Below, piece by piece: positions 36,191 through 48,560 of a DNA stretch of 64,000 bases. Position 1 is the first letter of the stretch; every line of letters begins with the position of its first letter. Under the pieces are notes generated by a model, which did not search any database, had not been told where the DNA came from, and was given only the letters and a program-made list of their open reading frames with translations. The stretch is from Acanthaster planci (Eukaryota > Echinodermata > Asteroidea > Valvatida > Acanthasteridae), in assembly GCF_001949145.1 (NCBI RefSeq), contig NW_019091392.1:1106980-1170979 (forward strand), in the 5' to 3' direction. Both the position numbers and the translations under genes were made by a program.

Positions 36191-39100
36191 GTAGTCGTTA
36201 GCATCCGCCTTGAGCAGAAGCACCCCCTCATTGGTTGAAAAGAGCTGTGTTGGTGGAAAGTGTTCATTTGGTTGGTGGCGACGCAATAGCAGCGCATGCT
36301 TTTAATAGTCGTTCATAAACCTGCAAAGTGCATTTCCCACCAAAGGAGCCACCGTTGCTTGGAAAATTGCGCCCTCTCTTGGTCCCGCTCAGGGCTCATT
36401 GCGTGTCATTGCACACATGGGCATGTCACCCGTGTTCCCATTGTCGAGGAGGGGCTCAATGCCAGCGTACAACCCGTGCACAAGCCTGGAATGCTATAAT
36501 AATGGCTTCTAAATCTAGTCGAATGTTCTACATCCATCAAGGACGAAATAATAAACCTGAAACCACAGATTCGCCGATTTTAAAACAGAAAGAGCTCCAA
36601 ATGTAGATCAACCTCAAGTTGTCCAATTTCCATTTCTACCGTAGTGACCAAGTCTCGCTGTTGACAAAAGGTACAAAATCCGCCCCTTTTCGACTGTTTA
36701 GATTTTTAAGGTCTGCTGCCCTTAATAAGTTAATGCAAGTACAACGGGGCATACATTTCCGGCCGGCAGCCAGCACAGACCGGTATACCGCATGCAGCGG
36801 GTTGTATAAAGATTGAAGGCCTGCTCAGTGCACGCATCGCAGGATAGAAAAAAAAAAGAACACGGGAAATTTCTGGTTTGTTTCGCAACGCGCCAACCTT
36901 GGGGGAAACCATTAGGCGTTTTAACTTCGGAATCCTCTAAATGAGCAAAACGGGGGGAGACCCAGATCGCCGGTTGGCTTCCTGCGAACGGTCATTTAGG
37001 CAGGAAAACGTGTATACAACCATTAATGAGCGATCTCTACGGAACGTCCAAGCGTCAGGCGAAGCGGTGCGGAGATATTAGCGGTTTCCGCGCGAGAATG
37101 AATTGCGCATGTTTCTAATGGAAGAGTCGTTCAGCCCTCAGGTCTCTTTTTCTTCATCTCTCTTTTACTTTTTTATGCGGGTCCATAAAGAAGATTCTGA
37201 GCGACACTGCGTTAACGTGCATTGCCTGAGGCCCAACCAGCTCGGTCGGGGTGTTAGAATGCGAGACAAATATAGTCCGGGCTTCAGGGTACATGCTGGC
37301 TAGGTACGGACCGTAGAGGCAATAATACTGCAAGCCTAGCGTTAAATATGCGCCGAGTTTGCCCCCATCGAAACCGCACAGTCGTCGCTCAGCCCACCGT
37401 ACGCCGTGCTCGCATAAGAACGGGAGATAGAGACAGAGCCATGGCGAGGATTCATAGCACCGAACCGATTTCATGCACGTCTTGGCAAGTGATATTTGCT
37501 CATTTCGAGCATTTTACGAGGACGGGGGAGAGGAGGGGGGAATGACGGAAAATCGATGCGCGTAAATGGACGTTGGGCTGGTAAGTGGCCCGCTTTTCTG
37601 CACCTAGAGTGCCTCGCATTTACCCCAGCTTGAATTTTAATAGGCAGAATATGTCTCATCATGGACCGCATGAAGTCATCCTTGCGGACGCTTACAGTTG
37701 TCGTCGTTCGTTGAACCTCGCCCCCTCCCCTCCTATGCAATCACACTCGTGGCTTGCGTGATGCCACAAGGTGAAAAGGCGAAATAACATAGTTCTAAAA
37801 GTCAGCAAATAACAGCACAAGAATCTAGCCACGTCAAGTGGATGGTTCTTTCGAACCAGATCCTAGAAAAACATAACACACAAATATTGTTGAACGCTTT
37901 CGCCTTGCTGTAAGTTGACTTTCGAGTAAAACTAACAAGGCCTAAAACATTTTTAGGTCGATGAAACCTGCTCTATGGCTTTCATTTTTCAAAAGAATAT
38001 GAACATTTTATTGGTCTAAAATCTCTTGTTTCTTGTGTTGTCTGGTCTTTTCTTGTCCTATCAATGAATAATCGACCTCTTTACATAAGAGTTACACAAT
38101 GAACTAAGGGATAACATTAAACGTATTGATAACTTTGCCTTTCATTTTAATAAATCAATACAGCAATTCCGATCCATCGTCATTTCTGTCAAAGACTGAC
38201 CAGTGTGTACGGAGTCAAATATCACCGCGTTCTTGTGCACCCCTTTTAGCTCTTAAAGGCCACCCAAGAAAAAAAAATAGGTCCATCAGCAATCAGATAT
38301 CAGATCTCGTATGTTTAATATTAAGACCCCACACCAGCCTGCCACACACGCCCGGCGGGACAGTCTGCCGCGCTCGTCCCGGCGAGCACACTGCCTGCGT
38401 CTGTTGCCTTCATGGAGACACCACGGAGTTGTCCTAGGTGAAACGCTGTAATGACTGCGATAAAACCTAATCACGGGGATCATGAATGGCTGATCATGAC
38501 ATAGGGCCGAGCGGAACATTGTTCGGTCAAAGCGGCGGGCTGATAGAGCGATTTCTTGTTTAAACTTTGCGCACAATAAGTTGCCTGCGATGGCCATATG
38601 TCAGTGTGTATTATCGACAATGCCTAAACGCATTTGAGCCGGCGAAAATCCGTCGCATATACACAGGCCTGGTCTTGCCCCAGTATTTAGCACCGGACTG
38701 CGTTGCTATACAGGAGGGGGATGCCTCGGGGAAGTCGGACCCCGGGGAGTGATAGACTGCCGAAAAGCAAACATCATTTCGACAGTGCCCAGACCCAGGG
38801 TTGGGAGCGAGTGAATGCAACTTCAACGACGGGCGTTTTTTGGCGCGCCAGATGGGTGCAGGCCCTGAGTAAACACTGGACTCTGACCTACGCAGGCATG
38901 CATTGTTGCTAATAGTTGCCAGAGCAAACCCGCCAAGTATTTAGTTACCACATATTAGAAAACCGAAATTGTGATTTATGCCGTTTATGAGGAAATCATA
39001 AAATGTTTTGCTTGGGCATGGTATATTGGGGGGGGGCGGCAAATACATGAAAGGCCCAAACGCCCCCCGGGCAGAAGTGCCCCACCGTCTGTTGGCTAAA

Positions 39101-39660
39101 TTGACCCTCCCGCCCACCCCCCCCCTCCAAAATGGGGGAAGAATCCACCCAATTTAAGGCGCACTCCCTTAAACGTGCTCCCCAAGCTGTAGCCGGGCTT
39201 TTCGGCCTCATGTATGGTCTGTGACCAAATAATAAAATCCATGCGATCCCAGATGAGTAGTATGGGGCCCTGACTGAGTATTTGTTATTAACACTGAGTT
39301 TGCGGCTCCGCTGTTTACCCAGGAAACAACCCAAGTCAACAGCATGTCATCTTCTCGCGCACGCCGAGCATATTGCGTCAAGTCAAATGACGGGGAGGGG
39401 GGGGGCTCGGAGATATTGACAATTATTACGAGAAGCATATGGCGGGCTTTGCACTGCCGAAACAGAAATGTGATGTGCAGATATAATAATTGTCCGACGG
39501 CCGGGGGAAGCGCGCTTGTGAGCTAGCAGGGAAGGATAAGCGCCTGGCCAAAGAGTTGAGGGGTGTAGAGTAAGCGAGGGACAGATAGATAGAGTGGAGG
39601 AGAGGGGAAGAGAGAGGGGAAGAGAGCTGGCTCGAGAGTCTAAGCGCTGTGACCATTTGT
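36191..39660. promoter_or_regulatory. 3.5-kb CpG-rich regulatory-looking region upstream of the distal promoter
   Basis: Alternating GC-rich blocks that run up to the TATA box at 39719. Seen: GCGCCCTC at 36369-36376; ATTAATG near 37022; an NK2-type TCAAGTGG near 37834; a cluster at 38430-38620 with CGATAAAA, CTAATC, a palindromic Sox-like GAACATTGTTC (38514-38524), GTTTAAAC (38559-38566) and ACAATA/ACAATG words; and GA-rich DNA at about 39575-39625. No coding exon recognised despite many overlapping frames. Confidence 0.3.
39418..39494. repeat. Perfect 11-bp inverted repeat with Sox/homeodomain-like arms
   Basis: GACAATTATTA (39418-39428) and TAATAATTGTC (39484-39494) are exact reverse complements separated by 55 bp. 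Each arm holds an ACAAT Sox core and an ATTA homeodomain core. It lies about 225 bp upstream of the distal TATA box, a position suited to paired factor binding. Confidence 0.6.
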
Positions 39661-39714
39661 CTGTGTCAACACGCGAGCCCATGTCAAGTCCCAGGCCCGA
39701 TCATCATCGTCCGA

Positions 39715-39760
39715 TATATATATAAACTACCAGTGGGCGGATCGGCAGCGCCACTCATTC
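39715..39760 (+). promoter_or_regulatory. Candidate distal core promoter (TATA box + initiator)
   Basis: TATATAAA at 39719-39726 lies in a GC-rich region. An initiator-like TCATTCC with A at 39757 (or A at 39753) is 34-38 bp downstream, near the usual 30-bp spacing. An ATG-free stretch and a splice donor follow. It could serve nkx2.2 through a 16.2-kb first intron, or an independent noncoding transcript. Confidence 0.45.
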
Positions 39761-39884
39761 CACGGCTCTTGGCTAGTGAAGTTTTTCGCCTCATCCTCGG
39801 CTCATTGTTTCTGCAGGAGTTCAAGGCTTGTCCGCCCCAAGATAGGGCCCTCCTGTCTCGTCAGCACTTGTCTCAGAGAAAACG
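39757..39884 (+). other. Candidate noncoding first exon (5' UTR)
   Basis: A segment of about 128 bp without any ATG runs from the initiator-like site to a good splice donor, GTAAGG at 39885-39890, preceded by AACG. The next strong + strand acceptor in front of known coding sequence is CCTTCCTCTTCGCAG ending at 56129, which would join this exon to nkx2.2 exon 1. The link is inference; the exon might belong to a lncRNA. Confidence 0.35.
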
Positions 39885-42595
39885 GTAAGGGTCTCTCTCT
39901 CTCTTTTTTCTCCTGGCCTCGGCGCGCGAGGGAGCATCACCGTGGATTGTGCAGCGCGCCGCGCTTGAGCACCCCGGCAGAAGGAATCATGCTTGATTTT
40001 GGTTTGAAGAGGAAGGAATTCTTCGGTTTATTTACCAGGCCAGGATGGTAAGGGGCAAAGAATTCCCTTCTTCCTAAGTATTGATGTAATTTAAAGTGTC
40101 ATACACTTGTCCCTGTCTTATTTAGGTACCCTTCTTTCATTTGATTATCTGTGCTTTCAAGAAGCAGACACTTGTCACCTTTTTTCGGCTGCCTCTAGAA
40201 AACGCTTTCTAGAGCGTTCAGATATGATGATTAAATTATTGGTTGTAAAAAAATAGAAAAAATGCTAACCAGTTTATAAATCGTTATCATTTCTCTCTCA
40301 ACGTCTGCGTAGTTACTAAGCATGTGGATTCGCTAAAGAATTCCTTCTACTATTGGAACTAATTCTTTTTCCGTTGGTGTTTTCATTCGTTCTTTTTAAT
40401 TTTTGATGGATTTTTAGGGGGGGTGCATTTTGAAAAATGTTGGTCACATGTTCGTATTATTTTCCGGACTTGAAGGCAGCTATTGTATTCGGTTGTGCCG
40501 CAGGAAATCTTTCAGCAAACCATTACTCCTATTGAGGCTGCTGTTTCCTCACCGCTGACCATTTATTTTAGTGGCATAAAAATATTTACTTTCGGCGATT
40601 CTACAATATAAGCCACTTTCAAGCAACAGAAATTAATTGACATTCTCGAGCCGGATTCCTGCCGTAAAAAAACTGCTGTCGACGTCTTCTCTATTTCTGT
40701 AACCTTTGACGATTGAATTCACGCATGATTTATTTGATTGCAGTGTCTTTCATGTAAAAAAAAAACTTTATGATACTTGCATTGTTTTTACACTGCCCAA
40801 ACCCCGTGTTATCAGGGAACCCCTCCAAGGCTTTTCAGCGATGTTAACATTTGTGGTGTTATTTTAAAACGGTTGTTGTTGCTTTTAACACTCTCCAGTC
40901 CATTATAACACTTGTAGGTATATTAAGTAACACCGGCGATGTTAAAGGAACACATTTGGTGTAGTAATCTGATAATACCCAAAGTGTTCTTTTTAACTCC
41001 AGAGATTTTTGCAGTGAATATCTGCAAACTAAATCTCAGAGAATGATGTTCGAATCACGTTGTTAATGTTCATACCAGAGCATATTCTTAATGCTCACGT
41101 GTAAATATTTATTGTGGGAACTGGAAGGAATACTCAGCTTTATCAAGTATCCGCTCTGTCAGTCATTAATGAAAAGAAAATTGGAAGTCCGTGATTTGAG
41201 ATTGTCAATTATGAAATCGGCCTGAAATCGGCTTATTGTTATTACTGTTGTTAATTGTTTTCAATCAGTGACACTCTTGAACAAGAATACTGTATCATTA
41301 AGACTTCCAAGCATCAGCGTATCATAGCTAGTGCATTCCGTCCCTTATTTTCGTTGCGAGATGATGTTCTTAGTGATTTCGCGAATGCACTCGGTGTGCT
41401 TGTGAATTTCTTTACACGAAGTGAATACAACCACGGGTCAACTATGATCTTCTCATAGCAAAACTAACTGTTTGTTTCGACCCAAATCATCCATTTAGTT
41501 TTCATCAACCATAATTTTTCTTATGTTGACGAAAGAAAAAAGCTGTTCCTAAAGCAGGCATTTTGCTACAAGACAATAACAGTTAACCGGAGTTAAATCA
41601 TTACATGGCGAAATTATGAAGGGTAGATATTCAATTATAACGGGGGTGGAGAAAGTAACTTCTACTCTAACCCTTCCTGTATGCGAGAACAAACAATTCT
41701 AAGATTCATTTTTAATTGCAAGGAATTTTCTTTAGTTTGTTTCATACTCTCGAACTGCAATCACCGAGGACATTATCTGATCGTTGAATGCCCAAATGTA
41801 TGCGGCATTTCCTATAAAAGAAAAGGTATGTGGTAACACAGTCTTGAATATCTAGTCAATTTCCGCAGCCCCTTGAATCTACAGGAGCCTAGCGAAATTA
41901 CTGATTATGCACCGCTCGGACGATTCTTCCCTTGCTAGAGATAATACAATGTTCTCTCGTGGTTCATGAGACAAATGTTGTACGCAAACACAATACATCA
42001 CACAGCGTGCTCATCGGTGAGCTGCTTAATTACAGTAAATTTCCAGCGTTTTTGTTCTCCGTACCTTTGAGGACTCGACTAATATTCAGACAGCATTTAG
42101 AGACGGTACAACACTGCAACGAGAAATTCATATGTATTTGGTCGAGGGCTTCCATCTTCTTAGCAAGACTACTGCTGACGCAAAAACCAAATTCGGTTTT
42201 GTATGAAGTAATTATAAAACACATTAAATCAAATGAATTAAGAAAACAGTCAATCCTGAAGCCATACGCCGTGTCACTTCAGCATCCATAATTGGGGCTA
42301 CATCTCAAAGGATAATTTGATAAATCGAGCCAAAAAATCTGAATTTAAATCTTAGATGCCAAATATCGGTAGCCTCAAAAAATGGCCTTGTTCCCTTTTT
42401 TGTACCTGCTCATAGGTTACACCTTTGAAATCTTACAAAGCAGAGAGAGTCAACAGAGGTATAGGAATACAAACGGCAAATAGGCAAGCAAGGCCTGCCG
42501 CCTCACTACCTGTGTCTCAAAATAAGATAGTATCGAGTGTCTTGGCAAAGGAAATGAAGAAGAAAGGGTCAAAATGGGAGAAAACGAGCTAGCTC
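39885..42595. other. Non-coding DNA (possible first intron)
   Basis: AT-rich, very few frames above 60 codons and none with domains. A CT-run follows the donor directly (39891-39906). Nothing else recognised. Confidence 0.5.
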
Positions 42596-42990
42596 GAAAT
42601 TCGGTTACCCCGAAGCTAAAGCGATTAGGACGAGAATAGGAAACCGTCTAGATCTTTGACGGCACGGCACGGGGCCGTCCGTAAACCGGTCCATCTTCGG
42701 TAACCCGATCCGTGGAAAGTCTGTTCCATATTTCCTCGCCGAGGAAATGGGGCCATAGAGACGTGGTTGTACCGGGCGAAATGGAACAGATCCCCCGTGC
42801 ATCTGTCGGGGTTTACACGGTGCTTCGTCTGGTCGAGTTCTCTCCCTCCCTCCCTCTGCCTCTCTTAACCCCTCTCTTTATACCGAGTGGTCCTTCTGCA
42901 CCGTCGGGCAGAAAAAGTGGTCTCAGTTGGAAGTGCTTATTGACACAACAAAACGTTCAGTTTTTCCAGAATGTCAAGCAGGAATTTCGC
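42596..42990. promoter_or_regulatory. CpG-rich candidate regulatory block
   Basis: GC-rich island in AT-rich DNA; CGGCACGGCACGGGGCCG near 42660 and a CCCTCCCTCCCTC pyrimidine tract near 42844. Crossing frames on both strands show no domain. Confidence 0.25.
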
Positions 42991-43815
42991 TCTTGCTTGT
43001 GATCTATGTTTAAAAAGTTTCTCCGTTTTATGTCCATTAGATTTTTTCCCTTTTTTTATTAAGCGTGTGCTGATTCTGCATGCTCAAAATTTAGTTATCA
43101 GAACTTAGTTATCAAGTGGGACATAAACCATCTTCACTATTCAAGATTTCTGGAAAGAATGCATTCCTTTGCCATTGGAATTCTTAATTTCTATTCCTGT
43201 TTCTGTTTATCTCTTGAAATCAGCTCCATTCCAAGCCGAGACAATGGAAAGATAGGATCGAGCGTGGTAATTCCTAACGCCAATGCGATCTCATCTCATA
43301 TGAAAGAATTAATTGCGTGTAAAAACAAAAGACGCCAATACTTGAAACAATTTTAAGCTTTGATTTGGAAATAACGATGCAATTCTTCGTCGTCTATCAA
43401 AACCCAACTTGATTTTTCTCGTAATTGATTATGAATATTTTATGGAAGGTGCTAATAGTAATGCTATTGTGTTATTATTTGGTGCGTTGTAGGCCCACAG
43501 AGGATGAAAAAGAAGTGGATTTAAAGGAAGGAGAATTAACGGACACCACTAGTTATAATATTAAATTAAATTTTACGACAGCAAGTTTGTTAAATCGTAC
43601 AACCGTGGAAAGATTTTTAATCTGATGTGAAAGAGGCATGATTTCATTCTTTCACATTGTAGAAAAGCAAACATCATTGTTGACTTTATGAAGAATATTT
43701 CATATTTGGGCAAGGGTCCTACTGAGAACAACAAGGCAATTTTTCAACTGCGGGTTTCATTCTTCATACAGAAGAAACGCCAAATGGCGTGTGACATGAA
43801 ACTGTTCAGTTACTC
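42991..43815. other. Non-coding DNA, no gene seen
   Basis: AT-rich. A 66-codon frame at 43425-43625 begins with a hydrophobic stretch that superficially resembles a signal peptide, but it is isolated, without exon borders or family resemblance. Confidence 0.45.
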
Positions 43816-44180
43816 GCCACATTGGTGATAGCGCTATGTAGCGCCCTCAACCGCCAGGGAAATATCAACTGATAATAATTCCCCGAGCCCGAACAAAATG
43901 AGCCCAAATGAAGTGGCAATGGTTAAACAATATTTCCCGTCAGATTCATTCCTGGGCAGCGTAGCCAAGCATTCATCATCGAGCTAGACAGCCCTTGATT
44001 CAAGCATTTAGTCTGGGCAGTACACTGCCGGCGAATGATTGAGGCGAGCAGAAGTCACGTATAAAGAGTCATGGAGTGAATCTTGCACGAAGCGTTGGAC
44101 GGTCTTCTCACGAAAGCGCGAGGCAGTGTGTACTCGGCCTGCAGTCGTACCGTCTTTGTTATAATAAGGTGTGAGGGAGA
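43816..44180. promoter_or_regulatory. Motif-rich candidate regulatory block
   Basis: Holds GCGCCCTC (43841-43848) next to GATAGCGCTATG, CTGATAATAATTCC (GATA plus ATTA type, near 43870), GTTAAACAATATT (Sox-like), and GTATAAAGAG near 44058. No reading frame. Mixed motif content with moderate GC suggests an enhancer. Confidence 0.28.
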
Positions 44181-44689
44181 TGCTGGTTCACTGAAGGCAA
44201 ATGTTTCAAGCAAATCCGTCTTATCTAGTAGTTAATGTTGCATAAAAGTGTGAACTTATGATTGTGGACGAAAAAATAAGCGTTTAAGATATCATCGGCG
44301 GTCATTATTTTTTATGAACCGACGTTTTGTAGTATGTCAATTTAACTTTGACAAGTCATATGACAAGATGTGTTGCATTTCTAAAACTGAAACGGCCACG
44401 TTGAATAGTTTCCAGGGAATTCTGTCAAGCTGTCTGAATAATGACTTCTATGTATTGCTTCCGTGTGATTATCTGAGGTCGAGTCTTCCCACAAATCGTT
44501 GCAAGTTCAAAGCTCACGGAATAGCTCTGCCTGAAGTGTTATTAATGTATTGCTTTAATCTTTTCAACAATTGCGTTCGAACCGTGCTTGTACTTTTCCT
44601 GTATGTTTTGCGTCACCTCCCCTATCATTAACAGAATTAATTGTTCAGTGAATAGCTTTTAAAAGTTCTTATAAACTGATCACTTTGTG
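44181..44689. other. Non-coding DNA, no gene seen
   Basis: AT-rich; a 105-codon + frame (44314-44631) has Cys-rich random-looking composition and no domain. Confidence 0.45.
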
Positions 44690-45660
44690 ATAACGACAAC
44701 TGTAAGGCATGATATGTCCTCTTCATTGGTATACTTTATAAAGTACGACACAAATTGCCTGAATGACAATTTTCTCTCTCTTAAATTTCTCCAGTTTGTT
44801 GCCCTTTCAAGCCTTCCAGATGAAGCTCGAGGGATTATTGAATGGCATGAAAAATATGCATCGAATCAAGCAAAATGGCGGCTCCGCGCCCCTGTTCGCC
44901 TGAATTATTATGCAACCTCTGTCCAGGCACCCTATACTATAGGCACTTGTATCAAGGGTCTCAAAGCGGGTTTCGGTCCTCAATATTATGACCTTGTTTC
45001 GAACACTTCAAACGAAGTCTTTGAGGTCACATGACTCAAACCTCACCGAAATACCAAAAAAAGGGCAATCCTTAATGTATACCCCCTCTTTTTTCCCAGC
45101 ATATCCACGGAAAGATACGACACATCTATATTCGAAATACAACTGATGATTTAGGCAGACCAAAAAATAAACTCTATTCACAGCTATTTTAGAATAAGTT
45201 CCTCCCTGACTTCTGACCTATCTTGGGTCTACAGTTGCAATTTTAATTTAATTTCTGAATGTATGTGAACTCATGCCGTAGCGACTTTGACCGGTCGCTT
45301 ACCACCGATTGTTAGTCGTCACTCGTTCAGTACGCTTCTCAGACAAAGACCAACAACAAAAGTTCCTATTTGCTTTGCTGTTAGCCGACTTTGTGACATT
45401 ACGGGTGTGGGGGCCGTGCAGTACCCCCATTAAACCCACTTCAGACCGAATTACACCTTCATTGTACGAACAACATTGGTATCTGCTCTTGGCGGTGCCG
45501 TTTATTACCGTACAATCGCCGCATATTCAGGCTAATGTCCTCTCTCCGTTGTTGATCTTACCCGACAGTTATACGGTGTCCTTTGTTGCCTTTTATATCT
45601 CCATGCTAAGAAACAAATGACCCTATAGAGGTACAAGAAGGGACTATAGGGCGGTGGGCC
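44690..45660. promoter_or_regulatory. Candidate enhancer pair with POU-type words
   Basis: Two blocks, about 44810-45035 and 45390-45655. The first contains ATATGCAT (44854-44861) and TATGCAA (44909-44915), POU-like words, and a 115-codon frame that lacks any domain. The second ends in a perfect inverted pair CCCTATAG (45621-45628)/CTATAGGG (45644-45651) and contains several CATTGT/AACAT Sox-like words. Confidence 0.28.
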
Positions 45661-47240
45661 CTTATACAGCGGCATTTCTTTGCTTTGCGAGCTGGGTCAA
45701 CTCAATTTAGGTTTAAATACAACAAGCTTAAAATTAAACAAATAAGTTCCTTTTTTTCGCGTTCTTTTTTTTCTTTTTAAGGAGTCAAGTATATCTCAAA
45801 GCAAATAACTGCGAATCGTAAATTAGCCGACTACAGCCGTCTAGCTGCAGGCACAGTGGTATTTGAGGTCAAAACTATTTTCAGGTGCTTATGTAAATTC
45901 TGTGTGGTCACTCTTGTCACGGTTAGTAGGAAAGCTATGAGTAATATGAAATTGATCTTCTATATAATTGTGTCTGTTTCAAGCTTGGCAACCTTTTCTC
46001 AATCATAATTGAGCGAGTGTGAATTTCGTATCCATATCCATACAGCCCGCATCGGTTCCAACGCCAAAACAACCAACCGCCACCCAATTACCCTCATTAG
46101 GGGTTGAAGGGAGCCCCTCTCATGTCCACGCGCGCCCATAAAATCAGTTTACCAACGAGCAATTTGTGTCAGCCAAGCCGAGTGATTTACGCCCATACCC
46201 TGCTAGACTCAGCCTTTATGGCCGGTAATTTGGCGGGGCGCGAATCCCCGTCAACGAACTTGAGCCCAGTCGCTGGGATCGGGTGCCGACGACAGGGCAA
46301 AGGCGGGGAGAGTGCAGTTTGAGCCCGGTGATGTAGCAGGACTCACAGTGGGGAACGGTCCAAGAGCAAGATCTGTTGGTGATGAAACTGCACGTTGGAA
46401 GGCCAACCCCCTCTGTCACGATAGCAGACATCGTCAAAGTTTGAACGAGGCAAGACGTGTGGATGTCTTCAGTATGTCCCATCATATCACATAGCTGATT
46501 GAGAAGGTTTCATGATCGGTTACCAACGTCTCAAACTGTAAACAGAGATAGTTCAAGTAAGTAATTAGTTTGTGTACGTTACAAGTAACAGACATCAGTG
46601 CCAATCCTTGAAGCAATAGTTTCCTAAATTCAGTAACTTCCCCATATATCGCCTGGGCGATCGTTCTGGGAGCTGCGGTTGATGCAAGTATTGGGTAAAC
46701 AGGCCTCTTAGGTTCGCTGGCAGGCAGGATACTAATATCAAACTCGAACGGTTCATGTACTGGGTAATCCCAGTGGGTATCACTGGTCAACACTCTTATC
46801 AAATATTGATGCTCTTTATGACGCCATCTTTGCACTGTACTTGCCACGTACATATATAGCAAGCCATGTGAAACCAACATGTCACGGAGCTCCAGTTACC
46901 TCCACTAGCCGTCAGAAAGGAACGAAGCACTTTAATGTCCATTCCAGTGTTTTGCTCTTTTGTCACACCATGATGACTTAGATATAACGTGACATGTCCC
47001 GGGCTTGAAAGTCCGATGGGCTTGCCCCGTCCATTGGAATTCATCTTGGAAGTGCACTGCGAGAGCCCAGGGGGGAATTGGTCGGATGCTAGGTGATGCT
47101 GAACGATGTAACACTTGAATCGATGGTCAACATCGGTACTCACTGTTTGAGGCCGTGTTTGCGTCGCCAATGTTGTCAAGCCGTTGTCGTTGGTTCTGCC
47201 TGCGACCGTCCCAAGTTACACCTCCGATTAAAAATGCACT
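45661..47240. other. Non-coding DNA with a GC-richer centre
   Basis: GC-richer at about 46030-46470. Two minus-strand frames (46482-46880, 132 codons; 46799-47179, 126 codons) overlap in different phases; neither shows a domain I recognise, so they are not called. A decayed coding remnant cannot be excluded. Confidence 0.4.
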
Positions 47241-48560
47241 GACGTGGACAAAGAACGGGACTGTTTTATTTTGGTACTGCATAAAAAACCAAGGTCAATT
47301 ACAACTCTCGATTTCTCAACTGGTATAGAGGGTGTCGGTGTCATTGCACTGCCTATTTCCGTTTGGGTAGAAAGCACATCGATACAATGCCACTTACATG
47401 TCGATGGTGACAGTCTTTAGGGAGTTGCTGCATTCGATCACATTGTCATCATCTTTTCCACTTTCTTCTTCTTGCTTCTCTTTTAACTGCATTGTTCCTT
47501 TTATTGTCGTATTTGGTACATCGTAATTTTAACTGCCACTGGGTGTAGTAATGATACGGACAGTTGATACTGACACCAACATGAAACTATCTTTATTTGG
47601 TCCCCAAGTCATGTTAAAAAGGGTGTGCATGACAGGCGATATTTCAACCTGCACTGTGCAAAACATAAACTTCATGAATAGCAACATTTGTTCTTTGCCA
47701 ACAAACAAGGCCAATTTTTGGTTGCTATGTGATGCTGCTGATATTTTCTATTTGCTCTTAACTCGTTTATGGATGGAATCGATTCCCTTATGATATGTAG
47801 ACTTGTTAAAGGCGCGAGTTACTTGTCATACAACCTTGTGACAATCCGAGGCCATTTGTAACGAGTATTTTGCCAAGTGACCCAAGCATTGTGTTATCAG
47901 TGACAAACTTTAGACAAAGGTCAGTTCGTCTACAGCGTGATGATTCACTGTGCCTTACTGGCGTTATTTTGAAAGTCGTATTTTAAAAAAAGAGACACTT
48001 AAAATCAGTCACTGTTTCACACGAGATTATCCACAATTACCGTCAAATGGCGTTGAGAGTGTGTATAACTTAATGTATCGACTCTATGCTTTGATCTGTA
48101 TCCCGTGCAACAAAGGGCCATCTTTTACTTAGAAAATGTATGGTTACATGCATCATATACTGAATCAGCATCAAAATTCTTTATGAAAGTAAGATGAGGG
48201 AAGACGGTAGAACCTCTGCAAGAAAGTTTAGGAGCAAGATTGTCCAAAAGCTGTTCCAACATTCATTGCAATTGTAAAGAGAATTTCTTTTGTTTGTTAA
48301 GTTTTTGAGGTATGGCACATATCACTGGGCGCAACATTGCACTTGGGGGAAAAACCCAACTCACACTGATGTTTGTGTTGTCTAAACTCATCAGCAGTAG
48401 TTCAAGCACGCATGAAAATATTGGCAGGAGAAAACAAAATGGCTGTTGTTTCACGGGCAAACATGAACCGCTCTACAAACTTGTAACAACCACATTGAAG
48501 CTCCCCTATGATTAGAACTCACTACATGTACAAAAGCAAGGACAAAAAAAAATGAACGAG
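47241..48560. other. Non-coding DNA, no gene seen
   Basis: AT-rich, short domain-free frames. Nothing else recognised. Confidence 0.5.

Noticed and set aside
43425-43625. 66-codon frame with a signal-peptide-like start
   Set aside because: AT-rich DNA readily gives hydrophobic stretches; no exon borders, promoter or known family.
46482-47179. Two overlapping minus-strand frames of 132 and 126 codons
   Set aside because: They overlap in different phases, and I recognise no family in either. A decayed coding remnant is possible but unsupported.
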